In this document: positions 1-10,010 of the stretch, piece by piece
Layout of the letters: every line of letters starts with the position of its first letter
How positions within the stretch are numbered: the stretch's first letter is position 1
NCBI GenBank assembly: GCA_037176885.1
Contig: JAWWNJ010000245.1
Span: 124,001 to 188,000 of the forward strand
Reading direction: 5' to 3'
Length of the DNA: 64,000 bases
From: Favolaschia claudopus
Taxonomy: Eukaryota; Basidiomycota; Agaricomycetes; Agaricales; Mycenaceae
Program-made: the position numbers and the translations under genes
The notes under the pieces: generated by a model
Database searches by the model: none
What the model saw: the letters and a program-made list of their open reading frames with translations, nothing else
What the model was told of the DNA's origin: nothing

Positions 1-2418
1 GCGACATTCACAAACCAAATCTTAGCTATTACGCGCGCACTCTCTCGCGGCGAATCGTGACAAGTGACGAGAAATTCAGATTTAAACTCGAACGAAATAT
101 TAGCCCGACTGCTAAAATTTGCCGCTTGATTTGGGAGCCGCCTTTTCTTGTGGGTTAGCCGCGGGCGCGTGGGTTGCCCTCGTCTGGGCGTCTCTGTTTT
201 GGGTTCATCCTCGCGCACCCCATCGCCCCACGCCCTGGGCGCCAGCGGCTCAAGTATGTCACCGCGGCGTGCTCCCACACCCACACCTATGTGTCTGTCT
301 CCATCCCGAACCGAACGAAGCAATGAACAAAATGCAAACACTGTCTGAGCCTGGGAAGACGGTGTGCCGTTTTGTGACAGCGGCAGAGAGGGGCCGATCA
401 GATCCGGACCTTTCTCTTTCCTCGACCACCATCATCTCCTTCGTCCAGTGCCAGCTTTCCGCGCTCACGAATGTTCCGACTTCACATCGCTCTGCTTCTC
501 CCACCCACCCTCCCTTTATTTTCTCGTTTATAACCAATCCTGATTCAAGATCTGCGCAATTCGAGGAGGCAGTCACAGAGTGGGGCAATGGGTTCATCCT
601 CGCGCACCCCATCGCCCCACGCCCTGGGCGCCAGCGGCTCAAGTATGTCACCGCGGCGTGCTCCCACACCCACACCTATGTGTCTGTCTCCATCCCGAAC
701 CGAACGAAGCAATGAACAAAAGTCGAAAATTCGATAACCAATTCAGAACACATACACTTTCCGGAAGACGTACAAGTTTCCCGACACTTCCGGTGCTTTG
801 CGCAAGATGCGGGCATCCTGAACTATCGTGGCAGACGAGGCGCACATCCTGCGATAGAGCACCCTTCTCGCAGTCGAGAATGGTCCAGCCTGCTGCGGGA
901 GTGATATCGGAAATGGCGTCTGCGGCACCCCACTTTTCAAAGTTGATTATGCTTTGCTGGACAAGACCGAATGATCAACTTACGACTCGCAATAGTCCAG
1001 ACACCTCGGAAGAGGATGGGATATCGTACGAGCAGTCTCCGTGGAAACATGGAGTTGACCTGAATCGATATTATTCGATGCATGGGATAAAAATGGTAGA
1101 CTATATGGGTGCCAACTAACCAGTCGTTGGCAGCGCAGACTACGGTGAGAAGACAGCAAGTTGTGAGCCGCATCCAAAACCACGCCATCCCAAATTGAAC
1201 AAACGCTCGCCGAGCGTGAAATTGAAACGAAAAAGAGGAGGACAAGGAAGGATGAGAACCATCGGATTCGATGGGCGCGGCCTACAGGACGCAGTATGCT
1301 GCCCAGGCGACGACTCGGTGTCGATGGTGGGCGCAAGAAGCTTGGCAGGACGACGAGTTGATCATCGTATCCAGTAGCCTTATAAGGAATGGCTTCGAAA
1401 GATATTGAATTGGGATACGTTTATCGACCACCGTGAAGCCCGCATATGTATGCGCTAAAATGGACGACAAAGACACGGATACATGGTTAGATCAGACTCC
1501 GTGCTACCGGTCCCAGAACGCCCACTGTAAGAATGGCGGCAATACTCAGATAGGCCCGAAGTGTCAGACTTGAGGAGTGCGAGCCGTTCTTTTTCGGCAA
1601 TGCTGGAAGTCCGGACCTCGTTGTAGGTGTTGGAAGGTCGGTGGAGAGAGAAAGATGCCCTGGAATTATAGAACCCGTCGCGGCAATCCGGACTAAGAGA
1701 TTATAATTATGAGCTCTACTACACCGTCGTGAGAGGTCAAGCAAGAAGCTCACCCTTGTTGCACAGCTGGAGCAGCAGCCCTTGCGCTTGAGGTGCTGCA
1801 AAAGGGCTGCATTCAGTATCGAGACATTGAATCAGATCTGCTTGAAGCTGCGCTGAGGCGCAGACACAATTCACGTCATCACTTTCGGAGGATGCGTAGT
1901 AAGTAGACCCGCAAGCAAATTAAGCGTGAATGGCCGTACATAGGACAACCGTTGGCGCCGGCTGCTTCCTCAAAACAAGTTTCCATGCAAGGATCCAATC
2001 CAGCGCTGCTGCTGGGAAGGACGACACGGAGTATATACTAGAAACGAAAACGAAAACGACTATATATAGAATAGCGTATAGATGGCCGGCGGTGCCCGTC
2101 GGCAGCAGGTTCAGAAACGAAAATGAAACAGTCGGCACGGAACAAGCTCTATGATGTCATCACGCCAAGGGTCACGGTCACGTACATGCTTGCTCGATCG
2201 AAACGTTGAGCACCACTCAATCAAAACCCGTATATTGTTTCCAAAACGGCTGTATGTTGGTTCCGATGCTCCGCTTTTGTACTCGCAGCTACCAAAAGTA
2301 CCCGAAATTGCCGTTTTTCCCCGCAAATTGATATGCTCGTGCAACTTAGCTACTGCCGGCAGCCAACACAAATTAACCAAAATATAAAATAATAATATTT
2401 GTTTACTTTATGTAGTCC
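1..2418. other. No recognisable gene; anonymous sequence
   Basis: Open frames here are short, overlap on both strands and show no domain I recognise. The stretch contains the 132-bp direct duplication described separately. Around 2040-2130 there are echoes of the coding tail of the large inverted repeat that follows (repeated ACGAAA runs and a SETKM-like string), so part of this stretch may be an older, degenerate copy of the same element. Confidence 0.5.
201..721 (+). repeat. 132-bp direct repeat flanking a 257-bp insert
   Basis: Bases 201-332 and 590-721 are identical as far as I can read (both start GGGTTCATCC and end CAATGAACAAAA). Between them lie 257 bp with no internal repeat. Homology stops sharply at both ends of each copy. 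The arrangement resembles the 129-bp duplication at 46.3 kb: a long direct duplication around a shorter unrelated insert. It could be a tandem duplication followed by replacement, or repair of a widely staggered break. Confidence 0.8.
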
Positions 2419-2806
2419 ATTCTTGTTTCCTGTTTGCCTTTAGTGTTCGTCTATATCATGTTTGCCACGAATGGGTGTCGTAAAAATTTCTATTTTATGA
2501 TTCTGAAGTGCAGAGCGCACTGAGTCTTGCACTGAGTGATCTTCACTCTTAAATCAATTGATAATTTAGAGTGCTAAAGCACGCCGTGTGCGTGACCTGG
2601 TACAGCCACTCGGACACGTTCGGCAAGCACGATAGACCACGTACATTGTGACTGTGACATCAATCCAGTCCTTTCGGCTTCTTTGCCGTGTTGAAACCGG
2701 TCATTTTCGTTTCTGAATCCTCGCAATTGATGGACTTGATGGCCTGGAAGGCCGCCTGATCAATATCAGCTAGCCGCGTTTTCGTTTTCGATTTTCGTTC
2801 ATACCG
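2419..2806 (-). repeat. Left arm of a ~390-bp inverted repeat pair
   Basis: The reverse complement aligns along nearly its whole length with 7190-7567, at roughly 85-90 percent identity by eye with small indels. Shared landmarks are the run CGGCTAGCTGATATTGATCA, the string GGCAAACATGATATAGACGA and the outer edge near ATTCTTGTTTCC. The arms face each other across ~4.4 kb holding the Tc1-type transposase pieces and the 4.8-6.5 kb gene. They could be long terminal inverted repeats or two opposite copies of one gene end. Confidence 0.75.
2660..2806 (-). pseudogene. C-terminal coding tail within the inverted repeat (unknown protein)
   Basis: Read on the minus strand, about 46 codons end in a stop at 2660. 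They include the string LADIDQAAFQAIKSIN and finish with AKKPKGLD. The right arm (7197-7339, plus strand) keeps the same frame and stop, with only a few substitutions such as ED to QH and N to S. Conservation of the frame while the flanks drift suggests this was the real 3' end of a gene, followed by its untranslated region. I do not recognise the protein. The upstream body is absent from both arms. Confidence 0.45.
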
Positions 2807-2810
2807 GGAC

Positions 2811-3500
2811 GACACCGTCGGAATCAGTCGGGGTAGGACTTGACGAAGATTGCGCTGCAACGATTCGAAGGATGAAAGAGAGAACAAGCGTGTTCCATGC
2901 CACCCTGCTGCAGAAGAGCATCGGAGAAAAGAAAGAAACTGTGCCTACATTATCCTCGCAAGAAGAATGCCGCTCGAAGCCAAGATCTTTGATTGTTGCG
3001 TAGGGCTCGAGTCTTGTGTTACCGTGGCGGCCGGCTCGGCCTAGGGCAGAAGTTCTGGTGCCACTGTTTCTCAGTCGATGGGGAACGGTGCCGCAGGCGC
3101 CGCTCGCAGAGCCATCGAGCTTTTCAAGTGACCCTTCTTCCGGGGATATAACAGTCCCGTCACGCGGCGTTTGCCGCCGATCGCGTGGGACCGTCCCTTC
3201 GCTTACATAGGACTGGCGGGTTTTCGGCCTCCGTCGGCCGTCTTGTCAAACTCGACTGATTCGCGGTTCACAGCTCCGCTTTGTTTCGGCTCGCCCTAGT
3301 GTTGCCGCGAGGTGGAGGTACCTCGGAGCTGAACTCACCTGTAAACTCACCTCGACTCGTACAGCCCCACCACGTATGGTAATCGAGGTGATGGCACCTC
3401 GAGACCGGTTTTGGATCTGTTACTCAAAAACAGTTCTTAGCACCAAAAAACGAGATGCTTCCTCCCAGCAGGTACGAAGTACTGGCAAGAGCATAAACAC
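2811..3500. other. Unassigned stretch with one hAT-like MITE end
   Basis: No gene is supported. At 3297 the sequence TAGTGTTGCC begins and is followed by GAGGTG/CACCTC-rich palindromic sequence. This matches the terminal sequence of the 8.0-8.4 kb hAT-like MITE, so 3297 to about 3410 is probably one end of a related, truncated copy. I could not find the partner end. Confidence 0.4.
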
Positions 3501-4040
3501 ATACCGGATGCCTCGGACAAAAAAATCATGCCGCCGCGCTCGCATTCCAATAGGGGCCCATGCCATCTGCCGCCGCGTTGTGTGTCGATTGCAAGCTGCT
3601 TCGTCTAGGAAGACCAGTCTTCGAGGTGGGTGTTGTCCAACTTCACATTGGAAACCAAGCCGTTTGTTTTCCTCGGCTTCGAGTGCAGTTCGAGATATCT
3701 AGGGATATACTCATGTCAGCGGCACGAAACTCCCAGCAATTTTACTTACATGAACCCGAACATAACCCATTCGCAAAAGGGCGTCACGTATGGTGGTTTT
3801 GGCGACGTCGAGTCCCGTGGCTTCGTACAAACATTCCTGTAGCTCGAAAAGATAGATGTCGGGGGTTCTCGCAACAAGACCCTCAAGATACTTCTCAAAG
3901 GGTCAAATACGAAGAGTATTGAGAAGATCACAGACCGCGACATCAAAAGATGTGAGAATGCGGGGTCGTCCGAGCTGCAGAGGAATTTGGACGTGGTCCC
4001 CAGTGGTCCGCCACGTTCGGATGATGATGTCATACCGGAA
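3501..4040 (-). pseudogene. Tc1/mariner-type transposase, N-terminal half (inverted)
   Basis: Minus-strand translation gives a helix-turn-helix region with the hinge LGRPRI, then LVARTPDIYLFELQECL and TTIRDALLRMGY. An apparent 51-bp intron (GTAAGT to CCCTAG) follows. After it come LEAEENKRLGFQ and the first catalytic segment RRLVFLDEAACNRHT (its D is the first acid of the DDE triad), ending in FFVRGIRY. One TGA interrupts the frame after NTLRI. This is the DNA-binding region plus the first quarter of the catalytic core of a DDE_3-type transposase. The rest of the core lies on the opposite strand just downstream, so an inversion has split the gene. Confidence 0.7.
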
Positions 4041-4120
4041 GTTTGCCCTCAAAAGTTACTTTTTTTGCTTTGTTTTTATTGCCTGAGTTGCTAGCAGTTT
4101 GGATATGCTCCTCAGGTGAT

Positions 4121-4612
4121 ATGTATAGTTATTCTGTGCTTCCGGCAATTTGCCTCGATGGCATACTTCACTTTGATGTGTTGACTCGATCCTGGACCGC
4201 CGTAGAGTTCCGCAACTATCTCGATGTTCTCCTTGACCGCATGAATCCCTTTCCACAGGACAACTCTGTTCTCGTCATGGACAACGCAAGTGTTCATCAT
4301 TTTGATGGGATTCGTGAGATGGTCGAGGGACGGTGCGTAGGATATATCCTCTTGATTGCCACCCAACTGAATTTGATCTACAGCGGGCGTCGACTCATTT
4401 ATTTGTCACCATACTCTCCCGACTTCAATCCATGCGAAGAAGGGTTTTCATGCATGAAATATTGGATCCGCCGCAACCGGGACGATGTTCTCAGCTCAAT
4501 GGAAGGGCGTGATGGTTGCGACCCCATCGCAACTCTGTGGGAAGCTGCTCATGAGACGATGACCCCAGAGAACATCGAAGGGTGGTTCAGGGATTGCGGA
4601 TATGTTGTATAG
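4121..4612 (+). pseudogene. Tc1/mariner-type transposase, C-terminal half (DDE_3)
   Basis: The frame opens with YSVLPAICLDGI, the usual continuation of the RG-R-Y end of the inverted half. It continues with the second catalytic acid in SVLVMDNASVHH and the third in YLSPYSPDFNPCEE, which is the typical Tc1/mariner end motif. A 51-bp in-frame intron (GTGCGT to CTACAG, about 4333-4383) separates EMVEG from RRLIYL. The C-terminus, ENIEGWFRDCGYVV, ends normally in a stop. Without its N-terminal half in the same orientation it cannot make a working transposase. The enzyme would cut and paste DNA at TA sites, matching the many TA-flanked MITEs in this window, although I cannot tie it to any one family. 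Confidence 0.8.
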
Positions 4613-4764
4613 GTTGTTGTACCGGTAGTTGTGTCAATACACGAGTAGGACGGCAAGAAATTATATGAACAAGTAGTACGACTATACAAATATACAGAAA
4701 ACTAGTAGAGATACAGTATCTACAGGTTATAGAGGCGGCGATAACATACACAGCGTGAAATAAA

Positions 4765-6533
4765 TTAGTTCTCCTTGTCGCTTTCGTTCTCCACAACCCT
4801 AGCCCGCTTCTTCCCCTTGCGTTTCTTCGCGGCGGCGACCATCTTACTTGCCTTGCGCACGAAGTTACCCACGGCACCGGCTGCCATCCCAACGTCGGTT
4901 TTGTAGAACTTGGTATCGAAGTCGGCAATGCTGTTGGCATAGACAATGCCTTGTTCCCCCAGGCTCTCAGCATATTGGAAGTATTTGAGAGCGGGGTACT
5001 TTTCATCGAGAGCGCGCAGCACGTCGGAGACAAGGAGGACGTCCTCGTCTTCATCAGATTCATCTGATGACTCGTCCTCACGTCGACGTTTGACGCTATT
5101 GGCATCGCGAAGGACAGTATCGGCGGACTCGGAGTTGCCAAGATGGACGTGGATGGGGGGCATGGTAGTTTGTCCGCGGTTACGACTACGCTCCTCGCGA
5201 GCACGGCCACGCTCTGCAAGCTCGTCAAGCTTGAGCATTTTGGGAGGATGTTCTAGATCCGCGGTGCCATCATGCTGAAGACGAAAGTCAGCAATGCAAA
5301 AGAGAAGCAGAAATTGCATGTCACGCACCATGTAGCGAGCCCACAGATTAATAACATCTATTCCAATCTCGACGTGCTTGCCTGGGTACTTAGATTTCGG
5401 GCCCATCACGTAGCACCACCGATTTTTGCCAGGATGTTCCGCGCACTTGAGATGGTTTTGAATCTGCTGTAGCTCGGTGGCGGTAACAGCGGTCTCGGGG
5501 GGTTTTTTGGCCTGTTTTGTCGTCTTTCCATCAGGCTGCACCTCCTGAAAAGAGTCAAAAGACAGTGTGCTCAACACCGAAGAACCCATAGATAACGGAT
5601 GACTTACCAGGTTAACCACTTCCATTATCACCTCTTTCTGACGACGTGTGCTCCTCTGGAGCTTGAGAAGCTGCTGGAAGGCGTCGCGAACATCGTCCTC
5701 GGATGACAGACGGTGATATGGATCCTTGCGACGCTCCTGAGACTCTTTCCATCCCAACGTCGCAGATGTGGGGTCGACATTCATCTGAGCTGTGATGCGG
5801 GATAGAAAGTCGCCGGCAGGAATGTCAGAGGGGAGGACGAGGGTTGTGGTAACCGTGGCGCGCTTCTTTCCGTTTCCTGGCTCGCCATAGATAGGGACTT
5901 TGACTGTGATGAAGGTACCGCGGTCTGGAAGTTTATTAGTAGCCTGCAGAATGCGCAAATGGCTGTAACACACCTGCAGTTTGACTGGGAGCTGTATTGG
6001 ATGGCAACTGAGATTGGCGAGCTTCGACAATGTGAGGAGGGAACGGAGGAAGCTGGTATTGATGATAAGACGGATCTTCATCGCTAGGATCACAAGCTTA
6101 AGCACCCCGCCTTCGGCAGGGCCGGCTCGCTGCGCTCGCGTCCCTACCTACGGGGGGTACACAGCTTGTCGGGGCTCCGCCCCAAACCCCGCCTGGATTT
6201 TTTTTTGCTGGATTCCTTGCCCGCGGCGCCGCACTGCCGCTCGCTGCACTCGCGCGCCGGGGATCGCGTGTGAGTTTCAACTTCTCGACAGCCGGTTGTG
6301 TTGTAGGATGTTGACAAAACCCCGTGATTTTCTGTCAAAAGTCACGCGACTGATGGCCTGGCCCTGTTTTCAAGTATAGGATCGTCGTCGCCCCCAGGCT
6401 GCTCGTAGTCGCGGGTGTGGTCAAACATGCCATTGTCGAGAGAGGCCTGTAATTGGGCCACTGCGAGCTGTCGTCCAGTGAGAGCGGGGGGAGGGCCGAC
6501 GCCAAGAAGATATGGTGCAATAGTGTTTTGCAT
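4765..6533 (-). pseudogene. Unrecognised multi-exon agaric-type gene, split by a 285-bp insertion
   Basis: I take the start at 6533 (MQNTIAPYLLGVGPPP). The first exon reads to GGDDDP and is then broken by an insertion at 6092-6376. Removing the insertion and one 7-bp duplicate joins it in frame to SDEDPSYHQYQLPPF. Apparent introns of 49, 63 and 54 bp follow. Later segments include RGTFITVKVPIYGEPG, LGWKESQERRKDPYHRL, a cysteine-bearing patch CAEHPGKNRWCYVMGP, an acidic DESSDESDEDED run and a lysine/arginine-rich C-terminus (AAAKKRKGKKRARV) that could direct nuclear import. No catalytic motif is evident. I believe similar proteins are multi-copy in agarics (memory only). It lies between the long inverted repeats, convergent with the transposase C-half, so it may be a passenger of that element. 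Confidence 0.6.
6092..6376. mobile_element. 285-bp GC-rich insertion with 7-bp target duplication
   Basis: It is flanked by TAGGATC at 6085-6091 and 6377-6383. Deleting the insert plus one copy restores the host frame. Its core (about 6105-6280) is GC-rich and hairpin-forming, with GGGGCTCCGCCCC, CTCGCTGCGCTCGCG and GCGGCGCCGC. A related core occurs at 43.50-43.58 kb. Terminal repeats are weak (ACAAGCTT against TACTTGAA), so the class is uncertain. Confidence 0.65.
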
Positions 6534-6699
6534 GGTGTCAAAACCGGTCGAAAAGTAGAATAGTTGGGCGCCTTGGACTCGTTGAGCGAGGATATATAGC
6601 GCAGCATATGCTCCACACGATCGTCAGCCTGCTCGTCATGACTGTAAGTCTCCAGTGACGGTGTAACTGTACTAGGTGGTCGTTGTTGAGGAGGTATTA

Positions 6700-7092
6700 G
6701 AGCTTATTAGCAGCCGGTGCTTTTCAAAATATCCGATGAAAAACTAAGCGAGATCAGTGAAAAACGGAGGCTCCAAACATGCAAAACCTCGAAGACGTCA
6801 TCGAGAGATGCGGTCAGGCGCACGGCCGTTCCCCGCTCCAGTGGCGATCATGACAAAGTACATAGGATGCTTCCGCGAAAGGTAGAGCTTGTTGGTCGTT
6901 CCAAGAGGCTCGCAGGACGGTGAGTAGAGCAGTGAGCGTGGAAGTCGCTCAGAAAGGCAACTCAAGCGATGCGGCACGAATCGGCACGTTGTTTCCTTTC
7001 TTGGAACGGTGAAAAAGTGCTGCTCCACTTGTGGTTTTTGAATGACGTTCTTGTGCCTGAAATTTCGTTTTTCACCGGTTGCTAATAAGCTC
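6700..7092. mobile_element. 393-bp TA-flanked MITE
   Basis: Both sides carry TA (6698-6699 and 7093-7094). The terminal repeats are GAGCTTATTAGCAGCCGG at the left and the complement of GAGCTTATTAGCAACCGGTG at the right. The ends resemble those of the 116-bp MITE interrupted at 14.79/21.32 kb (GAGCATATTGGCAACYGG), so both may answer to one transposase. Short open frames inside show no domain. Confidence 0.75.
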
Positions 7093-7189
7093 TATTAGCA
7101 GAAAAGGTTATTCTAAATTTGGCACGACATAGTTACGACCTCTCGGCCCGAACTCAGCTAAAAAATCGAGACTGTCTATCGTTTCCAAA

Positions 7190-7567
7190 ATAGCTGGAAC
7201 GAAAATCGAAAACGAAAACGCGGCTAGCTGATATTGATCAGGCGGCCTTCCAGGCCATCAAGTCCATCAATTGCCAGCATTCAGAAACGAAAATGACCGG
7301 TTTCAGCACGGCAAAGAAGCCGAAAGGACTGGATTGATGTCACAGTCACAGTATAGGTCTATCGTGTCATCGGCCGCGTGCCGAATGAGTCCGAGTCGCT
7401 ACGCACACGGCGTGCTTTAGGCTTTTAGCACTCTCAATTAATTGGAGAGTGAAGATCACTCAGTGAGCTCTGCACTTCAATAAAATAGAAAGTTTTTACG
7501 ATACGTAAGTATGAGATTCGTGGCAAACATGATATAGACGAACACTAAAGGTAAATAGGAAACAAGA
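7190..7567 (+). repeat. Right arm of the ~390-bp inverted repeat pair
   Basis: This is the partner of 2419-2806, with the same landmarks in opposite orientation, including the same coding tail ending in AKKPKGLD with its stop at 7339. The two arms differ by several small deletions, for example in the CACTCTCAATT stretch. This argues for an old duplication or an element that has diverged since insertion. Confidence 0.75.
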
Positions 7568-7999
7568 ATGCAAGGGGTGAGCGATCTCTGGATCGTGGAA
7601 ATTGATCTGAACACGTGCTTTTCGTGATGGCACTCTCATCCAGCTGCTTTTTCCAACATCTTTCAGTGGCATATGTTGCGGAAAAAGGCTGGTCAGTGTG
7701 TGAACCCTTGAGTGCACCCACATAAATATCTCGAATGGTCGGTGGTCGGTCCGAGCTCCTTGAGATTGCTTCAAGAGGCGACACTTAGATTTGATGTAGC
7801 TCTTTCAATTCTTGACAGATTTCTTAGCACAAAGTGAGAGCCCCCCACAAGTTATATGTCAGATCCCTTTTTGTGTAGTTTTTATGTCTGTGCGAGGACC
7901 ATATTGTATGCAGTTCGCAGATTGATCTTGGACTTCTGCCTTCGATGGCAAGGTTACATTGCGTCAGCATCCAAACACTGTCCAAATGGGCCAAAGGGA
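7568..7999. other. Unassigned intergenic stretch
   Basis: No domain-bearing frame or clear repeat was found until the CAAAGGGAACCCTGCC string at 7991, which is one arm of the CAGGGTT palindrome cluster. Confidence 0.4.
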
Positions 8000-8007
8000 A
8001 CCCTGCC

Positions 8008-8444
8008 TAGTGTTGCCGGGAGCTGAGTTGGAGCTGAACTCGAGTTGATTGCCCATCAGCTCGCTGTCAGCTCGAGTTGACCGGAGCTGGCTCAGAGCTG
8101 ATACCGGATATGGGAATCTAGTGTCCCAGGGTTCATCTTTCCACCCGAAGGGCAAAATTTTAGGGGAGAATGGACCAAATTTTTATGTGGAAGGTTTTCC
8201 TGAGCTCTCTTCAAGCTCAAACTGCTTTTTATACGTCGAAAACGGCCAAGAAACGGCCAATACAGAAACTGGGGAGGGAGTGTGATGTCACACAGTTACA
8301 CCACCAGAAATGTCACGTCGTCCGCTTTGGGTGACGAGGGTGGAGTCGAGGCGAGCTGGCATCACCTCGAGGTGCCGCTTTTGGGAAGGGGTCGAGTTGG
8401 AGTTGAACTCAGCTCGGAGCTAGCTCCAGCTTCCGGCAACACTA
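8008..8444. mobile_element. 437-bp hAT-like MITE with 8-bp target duplication
   Basis: Terminal repeats are TAGTGTTGCCGGGAGCTG at the left and the complement of TAGTGTTGCCGGAAGCTG at the right. The perfect 8-bp duplication ACCCTGCC sits at 8000-8007 and 8445-8452. An 8-bp duplication with a TAGTGTTG-type end is what the hAT superfamily leaves. The interior is built of many GAGCTG/GAGTTG repeats and holds no transposase. It landed inside a CAGGGTT palindrome arm. Confidence 0.85.
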
Positions 8445-8452
8445 ACCCTGCC

Positions 8453-9061
8453 TTATGACAGGGTTGCCATCCCAGGCAACCCTGTTCCTTATGACAGGGT
8501 TGCTTATGACAGGGTTCGGCCCCCGGTCACTGACATATAGGTTCGTCACATCCATAGAGTAAAACAAGGTCGAGTCTGAGAGGTCTATTTCGCGAACCAG
8601 CCATCTGACCGAGGTTTTGACTAGATAGAACGACGCAGCTCCTCTAAACTAAGCGTTTGCGCGCAATTTCAGAAAAAAATCGTGATTTTTGAAGCCGCCA
8701 GAGCCCCATCAGTGCCGAAAAATAGAGTAAATCAGGCCGAAATTCGGGTTTTCAATGCGACAAACCTAGTAGGTAGTGACCGGGGGCCTACAGGGTTCCC
8801 TTTGGGATGGCATAAGACCTGGGATGGCAACCCTGTCATAAGACAGGGTTCCCTTTGGGATGGCATAAGAGTCTGGTCACGAGACTAGTATACATAAACG
8901 TCTGGGCCACTTCCATTGGAGCACCTACCATAACCCCCGGGCCGGCCCTGCACATTTTACCGCCTTTCGCTCGCGTCCGCCGCCATTCACAGGACCATGC
9001 CTCTGGATGGTGTAGTCTCGTGACCAGACTCTTATGCCATCCCAAAGGGAACCCTGTCATA
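8453..9061. repeat. Nested CAGGGTT palindrome cluster
   Basis: Two foldback units are stacked. One runs about 8453-8840, with arms TTATGACAGGGTTGCCATCC and its complement. The other runs about 8841-9055, with arms ACAGGGTTCCCTTTGGGATG extended by GCATAAGAGTCTGGTCACG, and direct CATAAG copies at its edges. A single arm of the second unit recurs at 10018-10056. They look like MITEs repeatedly inserting into each other's ends. Confidence 0.65.
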
Positions 9062-9716
9062 AGAGTCTGGAACAATCAGCGGCCACATAACCGTACCATG
9101 GCCTTATCAAAATTGATGGAGTTTTCCCACAGTATGTGGACTTTACCTCTTCTCATTCTGCTTGCTTCTACAGCGGAACTTGCCAACATTTGGGCAGAGT
9201 CTACTTCCATAATGCAGTTCAAGTCTATCTGTGCAGTTCAAGTCACTTTTCTGCGTCGAATATCAGTGCTTTAAGAGGTTTGAGTATACTGCGTAATAAG
9301 GATGACTCTTACGTCCCAAAACGGGTCGAGGGCCTCAAGTAGCTCATCTTGAATCTTCTGCAGACTATTAGGTGATAAATTTGGTAGATATAATCTCTTT
9401 GAGCTCCTGTATGTCGAGAAACTTGGCCCTTTGCGCACTTTCAGCGAACTTTTGACAAGTTAGACCGTTTTTGGGAAGTGCTGTCAGCAGAATTACGCAC
9501 AGGCTGAATATCGTGCAGCTACGACCATGGTTAAGAAAAAATTGGTTGGAAGGCTCAATAGACTTTGAGCAGCTAAATAGCCCTAATATGCACCAATTTT
9601 ATGTCATGAAAAGTGAGCAAAACGAGGGGTAGTAAAGTCCACATACTGTGGGAAAACTCCATCAATTTTGATAAGGCCATGGTACGGTTATGTGGCCGCT
9701 GATTGTTCCAGACTCT
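9062..9716. mobile_element. 655-bp MITE with 85-bp perfect terminal inverted repeats
   Basis: TA flanks both sides (9060-9061 and 9717-9718). The first 85 bp (AGAGTCTGGAACAATCAGCG onward to ACTTTAC) are exactly complementary to the last 85 bp as I read them. Perfect arms suggest a recent insertion. No coding capacity was seen. Confidence 0.85.
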
Positions 9717-9724
9717 TAATAATT

Positions 9725-10010
9725 ATGGTGACCGGCAAGTGGCTGTGATCAAATGTCTGTCCGCCATCGGTCCCGTCTGCAGCCTCAGGCGTCAACATTG
9801 TGAAGTAACTTCAAGTGTATAATCTCTAGCCATTAGCAATCTCTAGGGAATGTTCCGGCCAGAATTTTTGTTTTTGCCCTTGTTACTTTGGAAATGAATA
9901 TTTCCCTCTGACATAGCCATTTCCCTGCCATTTCCGCGATTCTGTTCCGGGTCGATTGGGCAATTTTTTAAAAATCAGCGCGGGACATTCCCGGGAGATG
10001 TAGTATTATG
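9725..10010 (+). repeat. Dispersed repeat, copy 1 (GGTGACCGGCAAGT family)
   Basis: The left part (GGTGACCGGCAAGT to TCGGTCCCGTC) matches 38982-39050 in the same orientation. The remainder (about 9817-10008, from TATAATCTCTAGCCATTAGC to GGGAGATGTAGT) matches 39100-40064 in the opposite orientation. This copy lacks the solo LTR present in the other one, so it supplies the empty site (TTGCCCAATCGACC when reversed). Confidence 0.7.

Noticed and set aside
119..715. 198-codon open frame at the left end
   Set aside because: It spans the 132-bp direct duplication and its insert, reads the repeat twice, and shows no domain or codon structure.
4333..5611. Several introns that are multiples of three and free of stops (51, 54, 63 bp)
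   Set aside because: They were noticed because they leave long frames unbroken, so the sample is biased. The 49-bp intron in the same gene breaks the pattern.
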